Source: Adenanthera pavonina (taxonomy: Eukaryota > Streptophyta > Magnoliopsida > Fabales > Fabaceae). From it: a stretch of DNA of 64,000 nt. The position numbers and the translations under genes are program-made. Below are positions 22,367 through 34,148 of the stretch, one piece after another. The notes under the pieces were generated by a model that was not told the origin of the DNA, searched no databases, and saw nothing but the letters and a program-made list of their open reading frames with translations. The number at the start of each line of letters is the position of its first letter. Position 1 is the stretch's first letter. Where the stretch lies: the NCBI GenBank assembly GCA_026686845.1, contig JAIVEN010000026.1, forward strand, positions 20,558,001 to 20,622,000, given 5' to 3'.

Positions 22367-24681
22367 TGTCATACCTTACTTTCTTACATTATTTCCCATG
22401 TATAATAGCATATATGATGCTAGAATAAGCTAATTTAGAAGCTTCAATCATTAAAAGATCAAATGAGAAAAATTCAAATTTTCAAAACCTTATTCATTTC
22501 GCAAATTTGATTTTCCTAGCTAAATTTTGAAAAATTATAACTAATTCCAGAACAATCGTATGAGGATAATTCAAGTCTCTAAAAATAGATAAAAATATTT
22601 CCTGCATGGGAAAAATATACAAATGAAATTTAATTGAGCCAATTCATTCAGAAAATTCATCCAATTCTACTATTTATTTGGTCAAAACTACTTTTCCAGA
22701 TTTTCTGACTCATTTTTGAAAATTCATAACTATTTGTATACTTATGTAAATCAAGTGATCTTTGGGCTATTAGGAAAGCTCTTTCTGTCTACTTTCCAAT
22801 CATTTATAACACTTATATAGAAAACTAAATTTTCAATGAACAGTAAATATATGACTAATCAGTACATATATTGGACAGATTTGAATACCAACTTCCAAAA
22901 CTAAATACAGAGCATGATTACATAGCCCAAACTTGTTCAAACTAAGTTCTTAACATTACAATGTACTTAAAATAGCGTGATGGCAGTGAAGCATAGCTCC
23001 ATAAATTCACACAATAATTTATACCTAATAGCAAGGACGTAAGTCAAAATTTTAACTAAAACTTTAATCTTCATTAACTTTCTCCTTGCCTCTTGTCTTC
23101 TTGGAGGACTTGCCATCACTTGAACCTATCATGTTAGTGCTTGGAGAGTGAGATTTGGGAAAATCTCAGTAGCTAGTTTATTTCATGCAAATATATCATT
23201 CAAGTTTCACAAACATATCACATATAATCCCATGAATCATTAAAATATCATATTGTTAAGTAAAAATTTCGGTAGAGTTTTCCCTTAAAAAATGGACATC
23301 CCAGGGAACAAACATTTTACAGCCAAAACCAATCACAAAATAACACAAGAACAATATGGTAACAAGTAGAATCATGGATATAACAAAGAATAACATATTG
23401 CAATAAAATAAACCAAGCTACCTGTTATGTAATTCTTAGCGTTTCCACTTGGAATCAAAGCTTCCTTTCTTGAACTCCCACAAGCCCTAAAACATCATCC
23501 AATATCAACTTAATCAACAACAAGCAATGGTTGTCTTACAGAGTTTCACAAAACCATAAAATTTCACTTAGTTTATCGTTGAACTTTTCTTGAGTCCAAC
23601 ACTTATTCTTAGCTTATTTGAACCTAAGGAATCCATTTGTAACATCAAATCATTAAAAATCCAACTCTTTTTCTACCCTAGGTCTAATCAAAAATCAAAG
23701 CATAAGGAGTGAAAAAAAGAAATTTCCAAAACTTGCTTCCAATCCTTTCAATACTTGTTTGTCTTGCATAGTCTCATGATTTCTCAAAACTTTATGGCAT
23801 AAAACCACTTTCTTTCCTAAATTCATATAAAGACCGAATCATGCAGCAAGCGAGGAGAAGGGGAACTCAAGAAAACCAACCCTAAACCGCCTAAAACTTG
23901 AAGGGAAGCACAAGAGATCAAGGAAGAAAATTCTTATCGATTTTTCCTTGAATTTCTTCTGTTCTTTCTTCCTCCTTCTTCTTCATGTTTTCTCCTTCTT
24001 TCTTGGTTGTGTCAAACCTCTCTTCCCTTCTTTTTCATGGGTGAAGGTCAGCCAAGGAGGGACTATATGTAGCAAAATGAAACCAATCACATTTTGCCAC
24101 CTTTATTTCTTGAAACTTCTTCATTTTCCATAAAAAAAATGACATAAAATATTAAATAATGTAATTTTATCACATGTTGCTGATTATGCATGAATTTGAG
24201 GGCACTTTGGTCCAAATGTGGGGCCCACATACTATTTTCCTACTTTATCTGTCTTTGTGGGGCCCAAAGTGCTCTTTTCTCACGTATTGTTTGATTTTTT
24301 ATACTTGGCATGAAATTTTTCTTCACATAAATTCTGTTAATCTTAAACTATTATACCATTGGGTTCAAATTATCGTGAGCTTCATTTTGACATAAAATTT
24401 ACATAATTTCCAAATTTCCTTTAATTAGGGTAAAAATGCAATTTTCAAAACTTTCGGGCACTTAGTTATAATTTTCCCCAAAATTCCTAAACTTTTCTCA
24501 ATTTTCGTGTACGTCCACCGCCACTTCCTTTTTTTTTTTTTCAAGGGCAAAATTATTATTTTCAAATTTCTTTTCCTTAACCCTTTACATACAAAACAGT
24601 GTATACTCATTTTTTTTAAATTTTTTATAGATTTTAAAATATTGAGCCTTAAACATCTAGAAAAAATTTCAAGATGTTACA
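22367..24681 (-). repeat. 3' LTR of gypsy element 2
   Basis: 2315 bp, plus-strand start TGTCATACCTTAC, end AAGATGTTACA. Clearly related to 43468-45735 over its full length. Confidence 0.93.
23149..23168 (-). other. LTR hairpin (element 2, 3' LTR)
   Basis: TGAGATTT - GGGA - AAATCTCA, 8-bp stem. Confidence 0.7.
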
Positions 24682-24695
24682 TTTTCCTTCGCCTT
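24682..24695 (-). other. Polypurine tract of element 2
   Basis: Minus-strand AAGGCGAAGGAAAA directly before the 3' LTR; two bases depart from purine, as expected in an old copy. Confidence 0.7.
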
Positions 24696-24730
24696 AAAAT
24701 AAATTTCATCCTCAAAATTTAAAACATACC

Positions 24731-25992
24731 TTATATAAATAGTTCTTGATATTGTTGTTTCATATCAGCTTTCATTTCCCAGGTAGTTTCAGCTAAAGTT
24801 AAGCCTTTACAGACCACCTTCACTAGAGGTATGTCCCTGTTTTACAGCTTCTTGATTTGATAATCAACGATTCTTTCAAGTTTTACCTCATAAGACAAAT
24901 TATCTTGTAAATTAACATGTTAATATTCTTTAACATGTAAAGGGTATGGCTGGTACTTTTTTAATTGGGAAACATGGAATACATTATGAATTTTACTCAA
25001 ATGAGGGGGAAGAGCTAGTTTATATGCTACAGGTCCAGCTTTCGAAATAATCTCAAATGGTCCTATATATTTGGGACTAAGCTTTTCAACTTTAATTGAT
25101 TTATCAACCCCAGTGGTAGGAGATACTTTGAGAAAAACATGATCTCCAATCTCAAACTCTAATGGCTTCCTTCTTTTATCAAAATAGCTTTTCTGTCTAC
25201 TCTGAGCCATCAGCTACTTCCTTTTTATCATTTCTACCTATTTGGAGGTCTGATCAATCAAATCAGGATCTAACATTTTCCTTTCATTCAATTCTGTCCA
25301 ACACAGTGGAGACCTGTACCTTCTACCATACAATGCTTTATACGGAGCCATTTGGATACTGGAATGGTAGCTATTATTATAAGCAAACTTAGCTAATGGT
25401 AAATACACATCACATTTCCCTTTCATTTCCAATATGCAAACACTTAGCATATCCTTCAAGGCCTGTATAGTTCTCTCTGTTTGGCTATCTGTTTGAGGAT
25501 GATAAGTGGTACTAAATCTTAACTAAGTTCCTAAGGCTTGCTGCAAAGATTTCCAAAAATTGGATGTAAATCTTGGATCTCTGTCAAAAATAATACTGTT
25601 TGGCACACCATGTAATCTCGCAATTTCCTTAATGTATAATTGTGCTAATTTGTCCAACATAAATATTGATTTAATCACCAGAAAATGAGCCGACTTTGTT
25701 AATCTATCAATGATCACCCGAATAACATCATTTCCAGAAGATGTTCCGAAGAAATACTATCCCATTTCCACTCAGGGATCTCGAGAGGCTGCAACATACC
25801 TGATGGCTTCTAGTGCTTAGTCTTTATTATCTGGCACACTAAACATCTAACCACATACTGAGTAATATCACTCTTCATTCCAGGCCACCAAAACAACTTT
25901 TTCAAATTATGATACATTTTTGAAATACCTGGATGAATTGTGTATTTACTCTGATGGGCTTCTGTCAGAATCTTTTGTCTAAGTTTTGCCAC
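24731..25992 (-). pseudogene. Gypsy integrase with chromodomain (element 2)
   Basis: In order on the minus strand: the zinc finger (HQSKYTIHPGISKMYHNL, then RCLVCQ with both Cys kept) near 25950-25820; the core with DRLTKSAHFLVI, the second acidic residue in FDRDPRFTSNFWKSL near 25560, and the Glu region QTERT near 25470; LPLAKFAYNNSYHSSIQMAP near 25390; the SH3-like part GDHVFLKVSPTTGV...VFHVSQLKKYQ (25210-24920); and after one stop a chromodomain (NLSYEVKLERIVDYQIKKL, TTWEMKADMKQQYQELF) ending at 24731. Stops and shifts separate the blocks. Chromodomain spacing resembles element 1. Confidence 0.9.
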
Positions 25993-26561
25993 TGGAGGAA
26001 CATAAACTCAGTTTTGGAATCTTACTAGACCATTATTAGTCACATTAAAATTCTTTTAGTTCTCCCTGTTTTAGCTCTCTCTTGACTATTTCTACGAACT
26101 GATCCTCTTGTTGGGCCTGTATTATATCTTTATAAAATACATTGTCAATTCTTGTCTCATGCAACCCAAGATAAATTCAAATCTCTAAAATCTTCAATTA
26201 ATTTCATTTCATAAATCATCATATAGGCTATGTGAATGGTTTTTCTACTCAAAGCATTGGCCACAACATTTGCTTTTCCTGGATGGTACTTAATAGAATG
26301 CTCATAATCTTTTAGCAATTCCATACATCGCCTCTACATCATATTTAGTTCTTTCTGATCTTCTAAATATTTGAAGCTCTTATGGTCACAGAATATCTCA
26401 GTGGTAGCACTATAGAGATAATGTCTCCATATCTTTAGAGCATGCACTATTACCGCAAGTTCTAAATCATGCGTCGGATAGTTTTCTTCACGAGGTTTTA
26501 ATTGATGAGAAGCATAAGCTACTATCCTTCCATCTTACATCAACACACAACCTAATCCATG
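25993..26561 (-). pseudogene. Gypsy RNase H, downstream part (element 2)
   Basis: Continuation of RNase H on the far side of solo LTR E. Near 26561 the frame reads LGCVLM then a stop and DGRIVAYAS; further on it gives the conserved block around LRHYLYSATTE, then LKSFKYLEDQKELN and HPGKANVVANALSRK (A-D-A-L-S-R replaced by A-N-A-L-S-R), then a spacer towards integrase with several stops. It joins the RT part at 29118 through a CCATG duplication. Confidence 0.8.
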
Positions 26562-29117
26562 TGTAACATCCTAAAATTTTTATGGATAATCGAGGCTCAA
26601 TATTTTGAAATCTATAATGAATTTGTAAAAATAGATGTACATCATTTGGCATGAAATAGGACAAAGAAGTTAATTATCTCAGTTGAAAGGAAAAAGAAAA
26701 AAATGATGATTTTGCCCCTGGAAGAAAAAAAATAAAAAAGAAAAAGGAAAAAGGAAAAGAAAAAAAAATATAATAAAAAAAATGATGAAGGCGGTGGACA
26801 CAGGAGAGAATGAAGAAAAGTTTATGAATTTTGGGGCAAATTACACCTGATGACCCGAAAGTTTTAAAAATTATAAATTAGACCCGGGTCAAGGGCATTT
26901 TTGTAAATATGAAAAATTATAGTCAAAATGAAGCTCTCAATGAATTAGACCCAATGAAATATAGTATGGAATTTATTAAGGTCAAAATCATATTTATTGG
27001 GTGATTAGGATTTAATATTAATATTTTACCCGATAAAAGTCAGTTTAGACAGCAGGAAAAGGCAGTATTGATCCAAGGACAATGATTGGACTTTGTTAAA
27101 ATATATTTTGGGTCTAGATAATGGTTTTGGACCAAAAGTAATGGTTGGATAATTCTTTACCAATGTAATGATAATTTTGGTAAAAATACCCAATCGGTAC
27201 GGGTAAATTTAATCGGTAAAAGGTATTTTGGTCCATAAATATTATTTAACCAATTTTTGGCCAGAAGGAGGATGAAACACGTATGATTTCTGAATGGGAC
27301 ATGAAGGGAATTGTTGGAAAAGCTTTTTAAAAGAAAAGTAAATGAAAATAGAAATAAAAGTAAATTAAGTTATTATATTATATAATTAGCATCTTAAACC
27401 ATCATTTCATCTTCCTCACGAAAACAAGACGTTGGTTCAGTGGAGAAGAAAGCCAGGAACGCGTGAGAGAGAGAGAGCAAAGGGGAAAAGAGAATATTAC
27501 AAGATTTGTCCCAAAACTTCAAGGTATTATCTTACAACCCTTTCCTTGTGTCTCCTAGCAATTTTTAGGTATTTTAATGGTTATTTTCCCTCTATTTTCT
27601 TGCTGAAAGTTTCTACCTAGAGAGAGAGTAGAGAGAGAAAATGAAGGTATGGAAAAACTAAGCCATGAAAAGGGTTATATAGGTCATAAGGTGCAAGAAT
27701 ATGTCATTGGATCACAAATTAATCGGTTAGTTATTTTTCTATAATTTATGATAATTTTCTGCCCAATTAGGGTTCATTATAGGAAGGGAATTTCAAGTTT
27801 TTGACCTCAAAAATGGATTCCTTGGGTCCAAAATATGTTAGAACAAGTATGTTGTATAAGGAATGCATGATGGATAACAAAGTGCAAATTTTAGTTCAAG
27901 TGAGCACTTTGTGAATGAAATTGGATCACTAGTAGTTAATGGCATTATTTGATTATGCTATAGGATCCAAAGGAGTGTTAGAAGATCAAGGAAAAGGTTT
28001 GCAAAGTTTGGAGATTAGTGGAAAGCCCAAAGGTAGTTAACTCACCTATCTATGCTTATGTATTATCATTGATGTTACTTGGTTTGAATGATGTGTTTAA
28101 TGTTTGGAATGTTGTCTTGTGATGATTTGGCATTGTTGGTTGGATTGTTTGAAGGGTAATGTGACCCTGGATATGTCTAAATACAAGGGGAAGTGCTGCC
28201 CAAATTTTTATAAAATGGTTATGCCAAAATGATTTGATTGCATGCTTAATGTGTTTTGAGATGAATACTTGCAATATATATGATGATATGTGTGCATGAT
28301 GGTAGTTACTACTGAGATTCTTTGAATCTCACCCCTCTCCAAATGTCTAACCAATTTTAGGTTCAAGTTATGGCAAGATTACCCAAGAAAGGAAAGGCAA
28401 GGAGAAGCAAAGTAATGTTCAAGCTAATGATACTTAGGTTGATACTATTATATGAGAGGTTATGTAAAACCTTATGGGATATGATCATGCTATGCTTCCA
28501 TGTTAATATTTTCCTCTAAGTTCTTATGGAGTATCATGTAAGATAAAGGAAAGTCATGACTATGTATGTATATATGAGTGTGTATTTTGGAATGTTGGGA
28601 GAATGCAAGAGACCTTTCTGAACATGGTTGACAATTCGAAGTACTGTACATACATCGATATGTTCAATTGTATTAGTGTTTCATATTTATGAAAACTAGA
28701 CATGTGTAGCTTTTCATAGACACAAAGATCACTCAATATGGAGTTGTGTATGATTTATGGTGATTTTTCAAAGTTATGGTCAGAATCAGAAATTTTCAAA
28801 AATGACCATTGCTACAGTACATATAATACGAACTTACTGTATAAGTTGGCCAAGTAACTTCCATGTTCAACATTTTCCCCATGTATATAATCTTTTAATC
28901 TATATTTAGAGACTTGAACTAGGTCAATATGATTTTTCTTGATTTAGTTATGAATTTTCAAAGTTCACTGGGTAAAAAGAAGTTGACCAAGGGAATGTTA
29001 CCCGAAATAAAATAAATTGGTTTAAGTTGTTTTATATAATCAAGTCTCTAATCAAGTATTAATGGATTTAAATATAGTTTAATACATGGGGAATGAGTCT
29101 AAGTATGAGGCGTTACA
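26562..29117 (+). mobile_element. Solo gypsy LTR E
   Basis: 2556 bp, TGTAACATCC to GCGTTACA, with the perfect target duplication CCATG at 26557-26561 and 29118-29122. It splits the RNase H domain of element 2 exactly between codons for SKHG and LGCVLM. Same family as A, J and L (shares GGCAGTATTGATCCAAGGAC at about 27060 and the hairpin at 28313). No internal sequence. Confidence 0.96.
28313..28331 (+). other. LTR hairpin (copy E)
   Basis: TGAGATTC - TTT - GAATCTCA, 8-bp perfect stem. Confidence 0.7.
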
Positions 29118-30190
29118 CCATGCTTGCTAACATCTATATAAACCATATATGGTTTCTGGGGATCAGGTAGAGTTAACACATAGGAAAAAGTTAGCCTAAG
29201 TTTTAATTCTTGAAAACTCTTTTCGCAATTACTATCCCACACAAAAGGTTTTTCTTTTCTGATCAATCTCATAAGTGGCATCGCAATTCGAGAAAAGTCC
29301 TTAATAAATCTTTTATAATAGCCTGCTAAACCCAGAAAACTTCTAATCTCTATGCCAGTTTTGGGCCTCCCCCACTTTAGGACTGTATCTACTTTGCATG
29401 GATGTACTGTGACCCCATCCTTGAAGATAATATTCCCCAAAAACCATACCTCTGTGAGCCAAAACTCACATTTACTGAGCTTAGCATACATGCTCGTTTC
29501 TTTCAATACTGTTAGGATAATTCTCAAATGCGTTTCATGCTCTACTAAAGATTTGGAGTACACTAAAATATCATCTATAACGACCACAACAAATCTGTGT
29601 AAATATGGCTGAAATATTTGATTCATGTAGTCCATAAAGATCGCATGTGCATTTATGAGAGCAAATGGCATAACTATAAACTCATAACACCCATATCTAG
29701 TTTAAAAAATAGTCTTAGGAACATCTTCTACCTTGACTCGGAGCTGATGGTACCCAGATCTCAAATCAATTTTAGAAAACACAGATGCCCCGACCAACTG
29801 GTCTAATAAATCATCAATTATGGGCAATGGGTATTTATTTTTAATTGTAATGTTATTCAATTCTCAATAGTCAATGCAAAGTCTACGGCTCTCATCTTTC
29901 TTTTTCACAAATAATACTGGAGCAACCCAGGGAGAAACTCTTGGTCTGATAAATCCCTTTTCTAGTAGCTCCTCAATTTGCTTCTTTAACTCCGCCATCT
30001 CATTTGGTGCCATTCTATATGGTGCTTTGGAAATTGGAGTTGTTTCTGGCACTAGGTCTATTGCAAACTTAACCTCTCGTTCTGGGGGTAAACCACTAAA
30101 TTCCTTTGAAAATACTTCTAGAAATTCTCTTCCTACTGGGATATCATTAATACCTTCTTCTACCTCAACACTTACAGAAAAGAAAACCAA
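29118..30190 (-). pseudogene. Gypsy reverse transcriptase and start of RNase H (element 2)
   Basis: The best-preserved pol segment of the window. The leader FSKEFSGLPPEREVKFAIDL and APYRMAPNEMAELKKQIEEL runs into RT: GFIRPRVSPWVAPVLFVKKK, LCIDY with one stop after it, FSKIDLRSGYHQLRVK, then MPFALINAHAIFMDYMNQIF (usually MPFGLTNAPA), the catalytic box VVVIDDILVYS near 29585, KCEFW, FLGNIIFKDGV and FLGLAGYYKRFIKDF. It ends in YMVYIDVSKHG, the first RNase H strand with its catalytic Asp, where solo LTR E cuts it. Only two or three stops disrupt it. Confidence 0.93.
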
Positions 30191-30239
30191 ATAACCTTGA
30201 CATCCTTTCTCTAGGCATCTCTCAGCTTAAGTGGTCGTT

Positions 30240-30596
30240 AGAAAATTAAGCTTAGTCTCAGTACATAAGACATTTTGAGGATTCAGCAAGATTAGAGTTT
30301 TATTTCTATAATCAAGGTGAACACTATTAGAAAACAACCAGTTCATTCCAATGATAACATCAATATCAAGGAAAGGCATACAAATCATAAGGCAATATTA
30401 TGATTACCAGACCCAACCTCTTAGCATAGTTATAGGATATAAACGAGTGGCTAGCACCTGAATCAAATAAAGCTTTTACAAGATAATCATTAATCTTAAT
30501 TGTACCTTCAATCAAATCAGGTGACCTACGAGCCTCTTGCTGAATGGGAGCAAAGACTCTCCCCTATGCTTGAGGTCTAGTATTGGATACCTTCAT
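30240..30596 (-). pseudogene. Gypsy aspartic protease (element 2)
   Basis: Minus-strand frame reads GRVFAPIQQEARRSPDLIEG, KINDYLVKALFDSGASHSF with the catalytic DSG intact, and YNYAKRLGL. A small deletion or frameshift follows near 30390; the later block (MINWLFSN-like, from I-G-M-D-W-L) is near 30350 and a stop lies near 30230. It sits between the zinc knuckle and RT. Confidence 0.85.
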
Positions 30597-31326
30597 TATG
30601 CACTCTTGAGCATAATGACCTGGTCTGCGGCATTTAAAACATACATGCTGCCCAGCAAAGCATACTCTGCCACCATGAGCCCTTCTGCATTGATTGCATA
30701 CTAGTGTCTAAACAGCTCTTTGCCCACTTGATCCTCCTTTTCTGCCTCCTTTGTTTGGCTTTCTATTGTTACCACTCTAAGGTTGTTTTCTTTTCTGACT
30801 TGTTCCTCCTTCAGTAGTAGCAAGTGCATCCTTCTAATATTGATTGGTGGAGCAGCTGTTTAAAATTTATGATTTAAATTGTTCTCTATAATCCTGCTCA
30901 CTTCAACCAATATATTAAAAGTCCGTAGCTGCATTGGGGCTACTCTTGCCTAGATGACAGGCTTGAGTCCTCTCTCCAGCTTTTCAATTTTCCATCCCTC
31001 GTCATCATGTTGTTGAAGATAAGTTGAGTATCTAGATAACTGAATAAACATTGCTACATATTCACCTACAGATTGATCTTTTGCCAGCTTTAACGTGATA
31101 AATTCTACTTCTTTCTCATCTTATACTGAGCGTGGAAAATATTTGTCATAAAATTGCTCAAGAAAATTTTCCCACGTCAATGGAATATTTCTAGCCTACA
31201 TGATCAATTCCGTATTTCGCCACCACCTATCAGCTTCTTTCTCAAGCATATATGTGGCAAGTAAGGCTTTCATCTCTGAGCTACATTTTATTAATCTAAA
31301 AATTTTCTCCAAGCTTAATACATCAT
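30597..31326 (-). pseudogene. Gypsy gag, C-terminal part with CCHC knuckle (element 2)
   Basis: On the minus strand from the LTR F junction: LSLEKIFRLIKCSSEMKAL, YMLEKEADRWWRNTELI, ENFLEQFYDKYFPRSV, EVEFITLKLAKDQSVGEYV and GWKIEKLERGLKP, all standard gypsy gag blocks in one frame with a few stops, then a basic linker and two Cys clusters ending in an intact zinc knuckle CFKCRRPGHYAQEC near 30640-30600. The knuckle binds genomic RNA. The N-terminal part is at 41705-42110. Confidence 0.88.
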
Positions 31327-32212
31327 TGTTGGAAATTGTGCCCTAGGCCAATCATTGTATTATGAACGTTATATTTTGTTATGAAAAAAGAAAGTGTTTT
31401 TCTTTTATTACATTATTATATTATTTTAATGTTTTTCTTTATAATAATATCTTTGGATAAATCATTTTATCCTAAACTTCCCTAGTCATTCATCTTTGTG
31501 GGAGCAATGATGAACTAAGACTAGTATGATTTTGATTGATAATTATGGATTAATTATGTATGAAGATGCAAATCAAAATCATAAGCACCTGTTAGGAAAC
31601 AGACGCTAAATTGACCCGTCAAGAGATAGATGCATGGATCAAGTCATAAGCATATCTTATATGTATAACCGTGTCACTGAGCCCTCAGACCTGAGATCAC
31701 CATGGCTTCCTACATGAGGAACATTGTACTTTGGCATAGTCAAAAGTCACCTTTAATGGAGAGATCATAAAGGCTATGATCGGGTATGGTGGAATTCATG
31801 TAGAGGAAGATGAATGATCAAGATGGAACTTATCCCTCTAATTAATGGAGAGATATATATTGATAGAGTACGATCGAGGCATGAAGCATTTGATGATGAG
31901 GACAAGCTAAGAGCAACAATGGACCATGGACAAATTCAAGACCCATTTCAAGGCATTGGAGCTCAATGATGTTGATGAAAGAGTTTTGATGATTTTAAAC
32001 CAACACTCAAGATCTTGGATTGAAGATATCAAAGGAGATCAAAGCTGTTCCAAGTGAAGATTTTCTGAGTATTTACTGTTAGATCTCTTGTAGGATCTTT
32101 AGTTTTTGTTATGATTGGGTAAAAGGTTTTGATTTGAAGAAAAGATGTTTTCAAACTTTGATTTTATGTTAAATCCTTGAATATTTGAAAAACACCCACA
32201 AACAGACGAAGG

Positions 32213-33030
32213 TTAAAAGTTTAAACTAAACTGTCAAGTTAGAAATTCGAACTTTGCCTTTGGAAATTCGAATTTCGAGCTAAAACTGATTAAGTCTGAA
32301 GAGATGGCTCTCTGTCAGACGAATTTTGGTGGTTCAAAATTCGAATTTTCATCTAGTCTGAAAGAAGCCTTTCTGGTGACAGACGAACTTCACACTTCCA
32401 AAATTCGAATTTCAAGTAAAATGAAGTTTGTGAAAACCAAAGAAATTCGTCTGAAACCATGACAAAGTGCATCTGAAATCAAAAGATATTCAGCTTGAAA
32501 AATGCTCTCTGACAGACGAATTTCGAGATTCCAACATTCAAATTTTCATATAAGTCTGAAAGAAGCTTCTTTACAACAGACGAACTTTGAGTCTTCAAAA
32601 TTCGAATTTCAGACAAAACAAAACTTGAGAAAATAGAAGAAATTCGTCTGAAACTATGTTAAAGTTCATCTGAGATCAAGAATGAGTTAAGTCTCAAAAT
32701 TGCTCTCTGACAGACGAATGTCACCCTTTCAAAATTCGAATTTCGAAGAAAGTAAACTACTGTGTCTCTTTATACGTTCAATGGACAGACGAATTTTGGA
32801 TACCAAAATTCGAATTTCGAAGACACTGTAGCAAATTGAAAACACTGTTCACACTTAACCAAAAATCTTTCTTCTTGAAAATTCGTATGTCACATTGTGA
32901 AAATGTTTTATAAGTTTCAAAATTCGAATTTCACTTCATGAACAGACGAACTTCGTGTTGTAACGTTGAAAGCTTTAACCTTCGGTTCCTTCGAAATTCG
33001 TCTGTTGACCAACCAAAATTCGAATTTCAG
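32213..33030. repeat. Array of CAGACGAA / AAATTCGAATTT motifs in LTR G
   Basis: About eight copies of CAGACGAA, three in inverted form (TTCGTCTG), alternate with about eight copies of the palindrome AAATTCGAATTT at spacings of roughly 60-110 bp. LTRs O, I and N carry matching but more decayed arrays, so this is a property of the LTR family, upstream of the TATA box. Confidence 0.85.
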
Positions 33031-33141
33031 TATGTCAGAAACATTAAATGCGGTTGGTAAACGGATAGTTTTTCAGAGTAACCGTTGGATAACTTCCCCA
33101 ACGGATAGATTTAGTCTCTAACGGATATTTGAGACCTAAAT

Positions 33142-33150
33142 CTATAAATA
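33142..33150 (+). promoter_or_regulatory. TATA box of LTR G
   Basis: CTATAAATA in the same context as in LTR O, about 1.17 kb from the LTR start. Confidence 0.7.
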
Positions 33151-34138
33151 CAACATCATTTGAAGTTGTGGGTAACGAATCAAACTTGTATATACCGAAT
33201 TTCTGCTAAATCTTCTTCTCAAAAGCTTTTACCCTCTCAACTTCTAAACTTGTACTTAAACTTTCATATCTACTCTTTTCAAGAGAGTTATTTCATTGTA
33301 ATCAATCTACTCTTCATCTGGAAGATAGATTTACTTGTGAGGGGTATTCACAAGGGGATTGAGAAGCACACAGTGAAAGTGCTTGGAGAGTTTGAGAGAG
33401 CTCAGAAACAGAGCATACTCGTTGTACTGTGGCCTTAGCAAGAAGCCCATTGAAATTCTTGCTGTATAGTGGATAAATCTCAAGAGGTGTCTTGGGGACT
33501 GGATGTAGGTCAAGTGGAAAGACCGAACCAGGATAAATTACTGAGTTTTCTTCTCCCTATCTTCACTTTTCAGCTTGCTCTGTTTTACGCATTATTTTCA
33601 TTATACTGTGATATCTCCACTTACCTCACCTTGTGCAGAAAATTTTCAATCTTCCCAATTCACCCCCCCTCTTGGGAAGTCAGCCTTGCTAACAAATGAC
33701 TAGAGCTAGAATAAAAGTGATGAATGAGGTGATCCAAAACATTATTAACATGGAACCATTGCATTTCAATGATTTTGAGGCCCAAAACAAAGAAAGAGCC
33801 AAGCTGAAAATGTGGAGCCATACTATAGTCAAAGAACCCAACTTGGAGAAAGCCCAACAAGGAGGATTCACTTAAAATCCATGTGCTTCTCATGTGCTCA
33901 CTAAAAGTGACGTTTTTAATGATTATTTTAGTTAATTTGTTTCCTTTTTGAATAAAGAACATACAATCATAAATCTGATTTGTTTTTCTTTATGCATTAA
34001 AGAGGAGCCAACTTTTTCAAATTCAAAATTAGAATTAAATGCTCCTTTTGACTTAGGGTTTCCTTTTTGTATTAATGAGCTTTAATAAGGTTAGGTTTGT
34101 GGGCTGAACTAGAGTTAGTTTGTGGGTTAATATTTGCC

Positions 34139-34148
34139 TATAAATAGG
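34139..34148 (+). promoter_or_regulatory. TATA box of insert H
   Basis: CTATAAATAG followed by GCACCTCTTGTACTC, a likely core promoter of the unknown LTR. Confidence 0.55.

Larger units (their letters stand above)
31970..33694 (+). mobile_element. SIRE-type copia solo LTR G
   Basis: 1725 bp, TGTTGATGAAAGAG to CTTGCTAACA, with perfect target duplication AATGA (31965-31969 and 33695-33699). No internal sequence. It is colinear with LTR O, including the TATA box and the final CACCCCCCCTCTTGGGAAG. Positions 32210-33030 carry the richest array of CAGACGAA and AAATTCGAATTT motifs. Confidence 0.97.

Noticed and set aside
32213..33030. Regularly spaced short palindromes resembling a CRISPR array
   Set aside because: Spacings and spacer sequences are similar to each other, the motif occurs in both orientations and in several LTRs, and the context is a plant retrotransposon.
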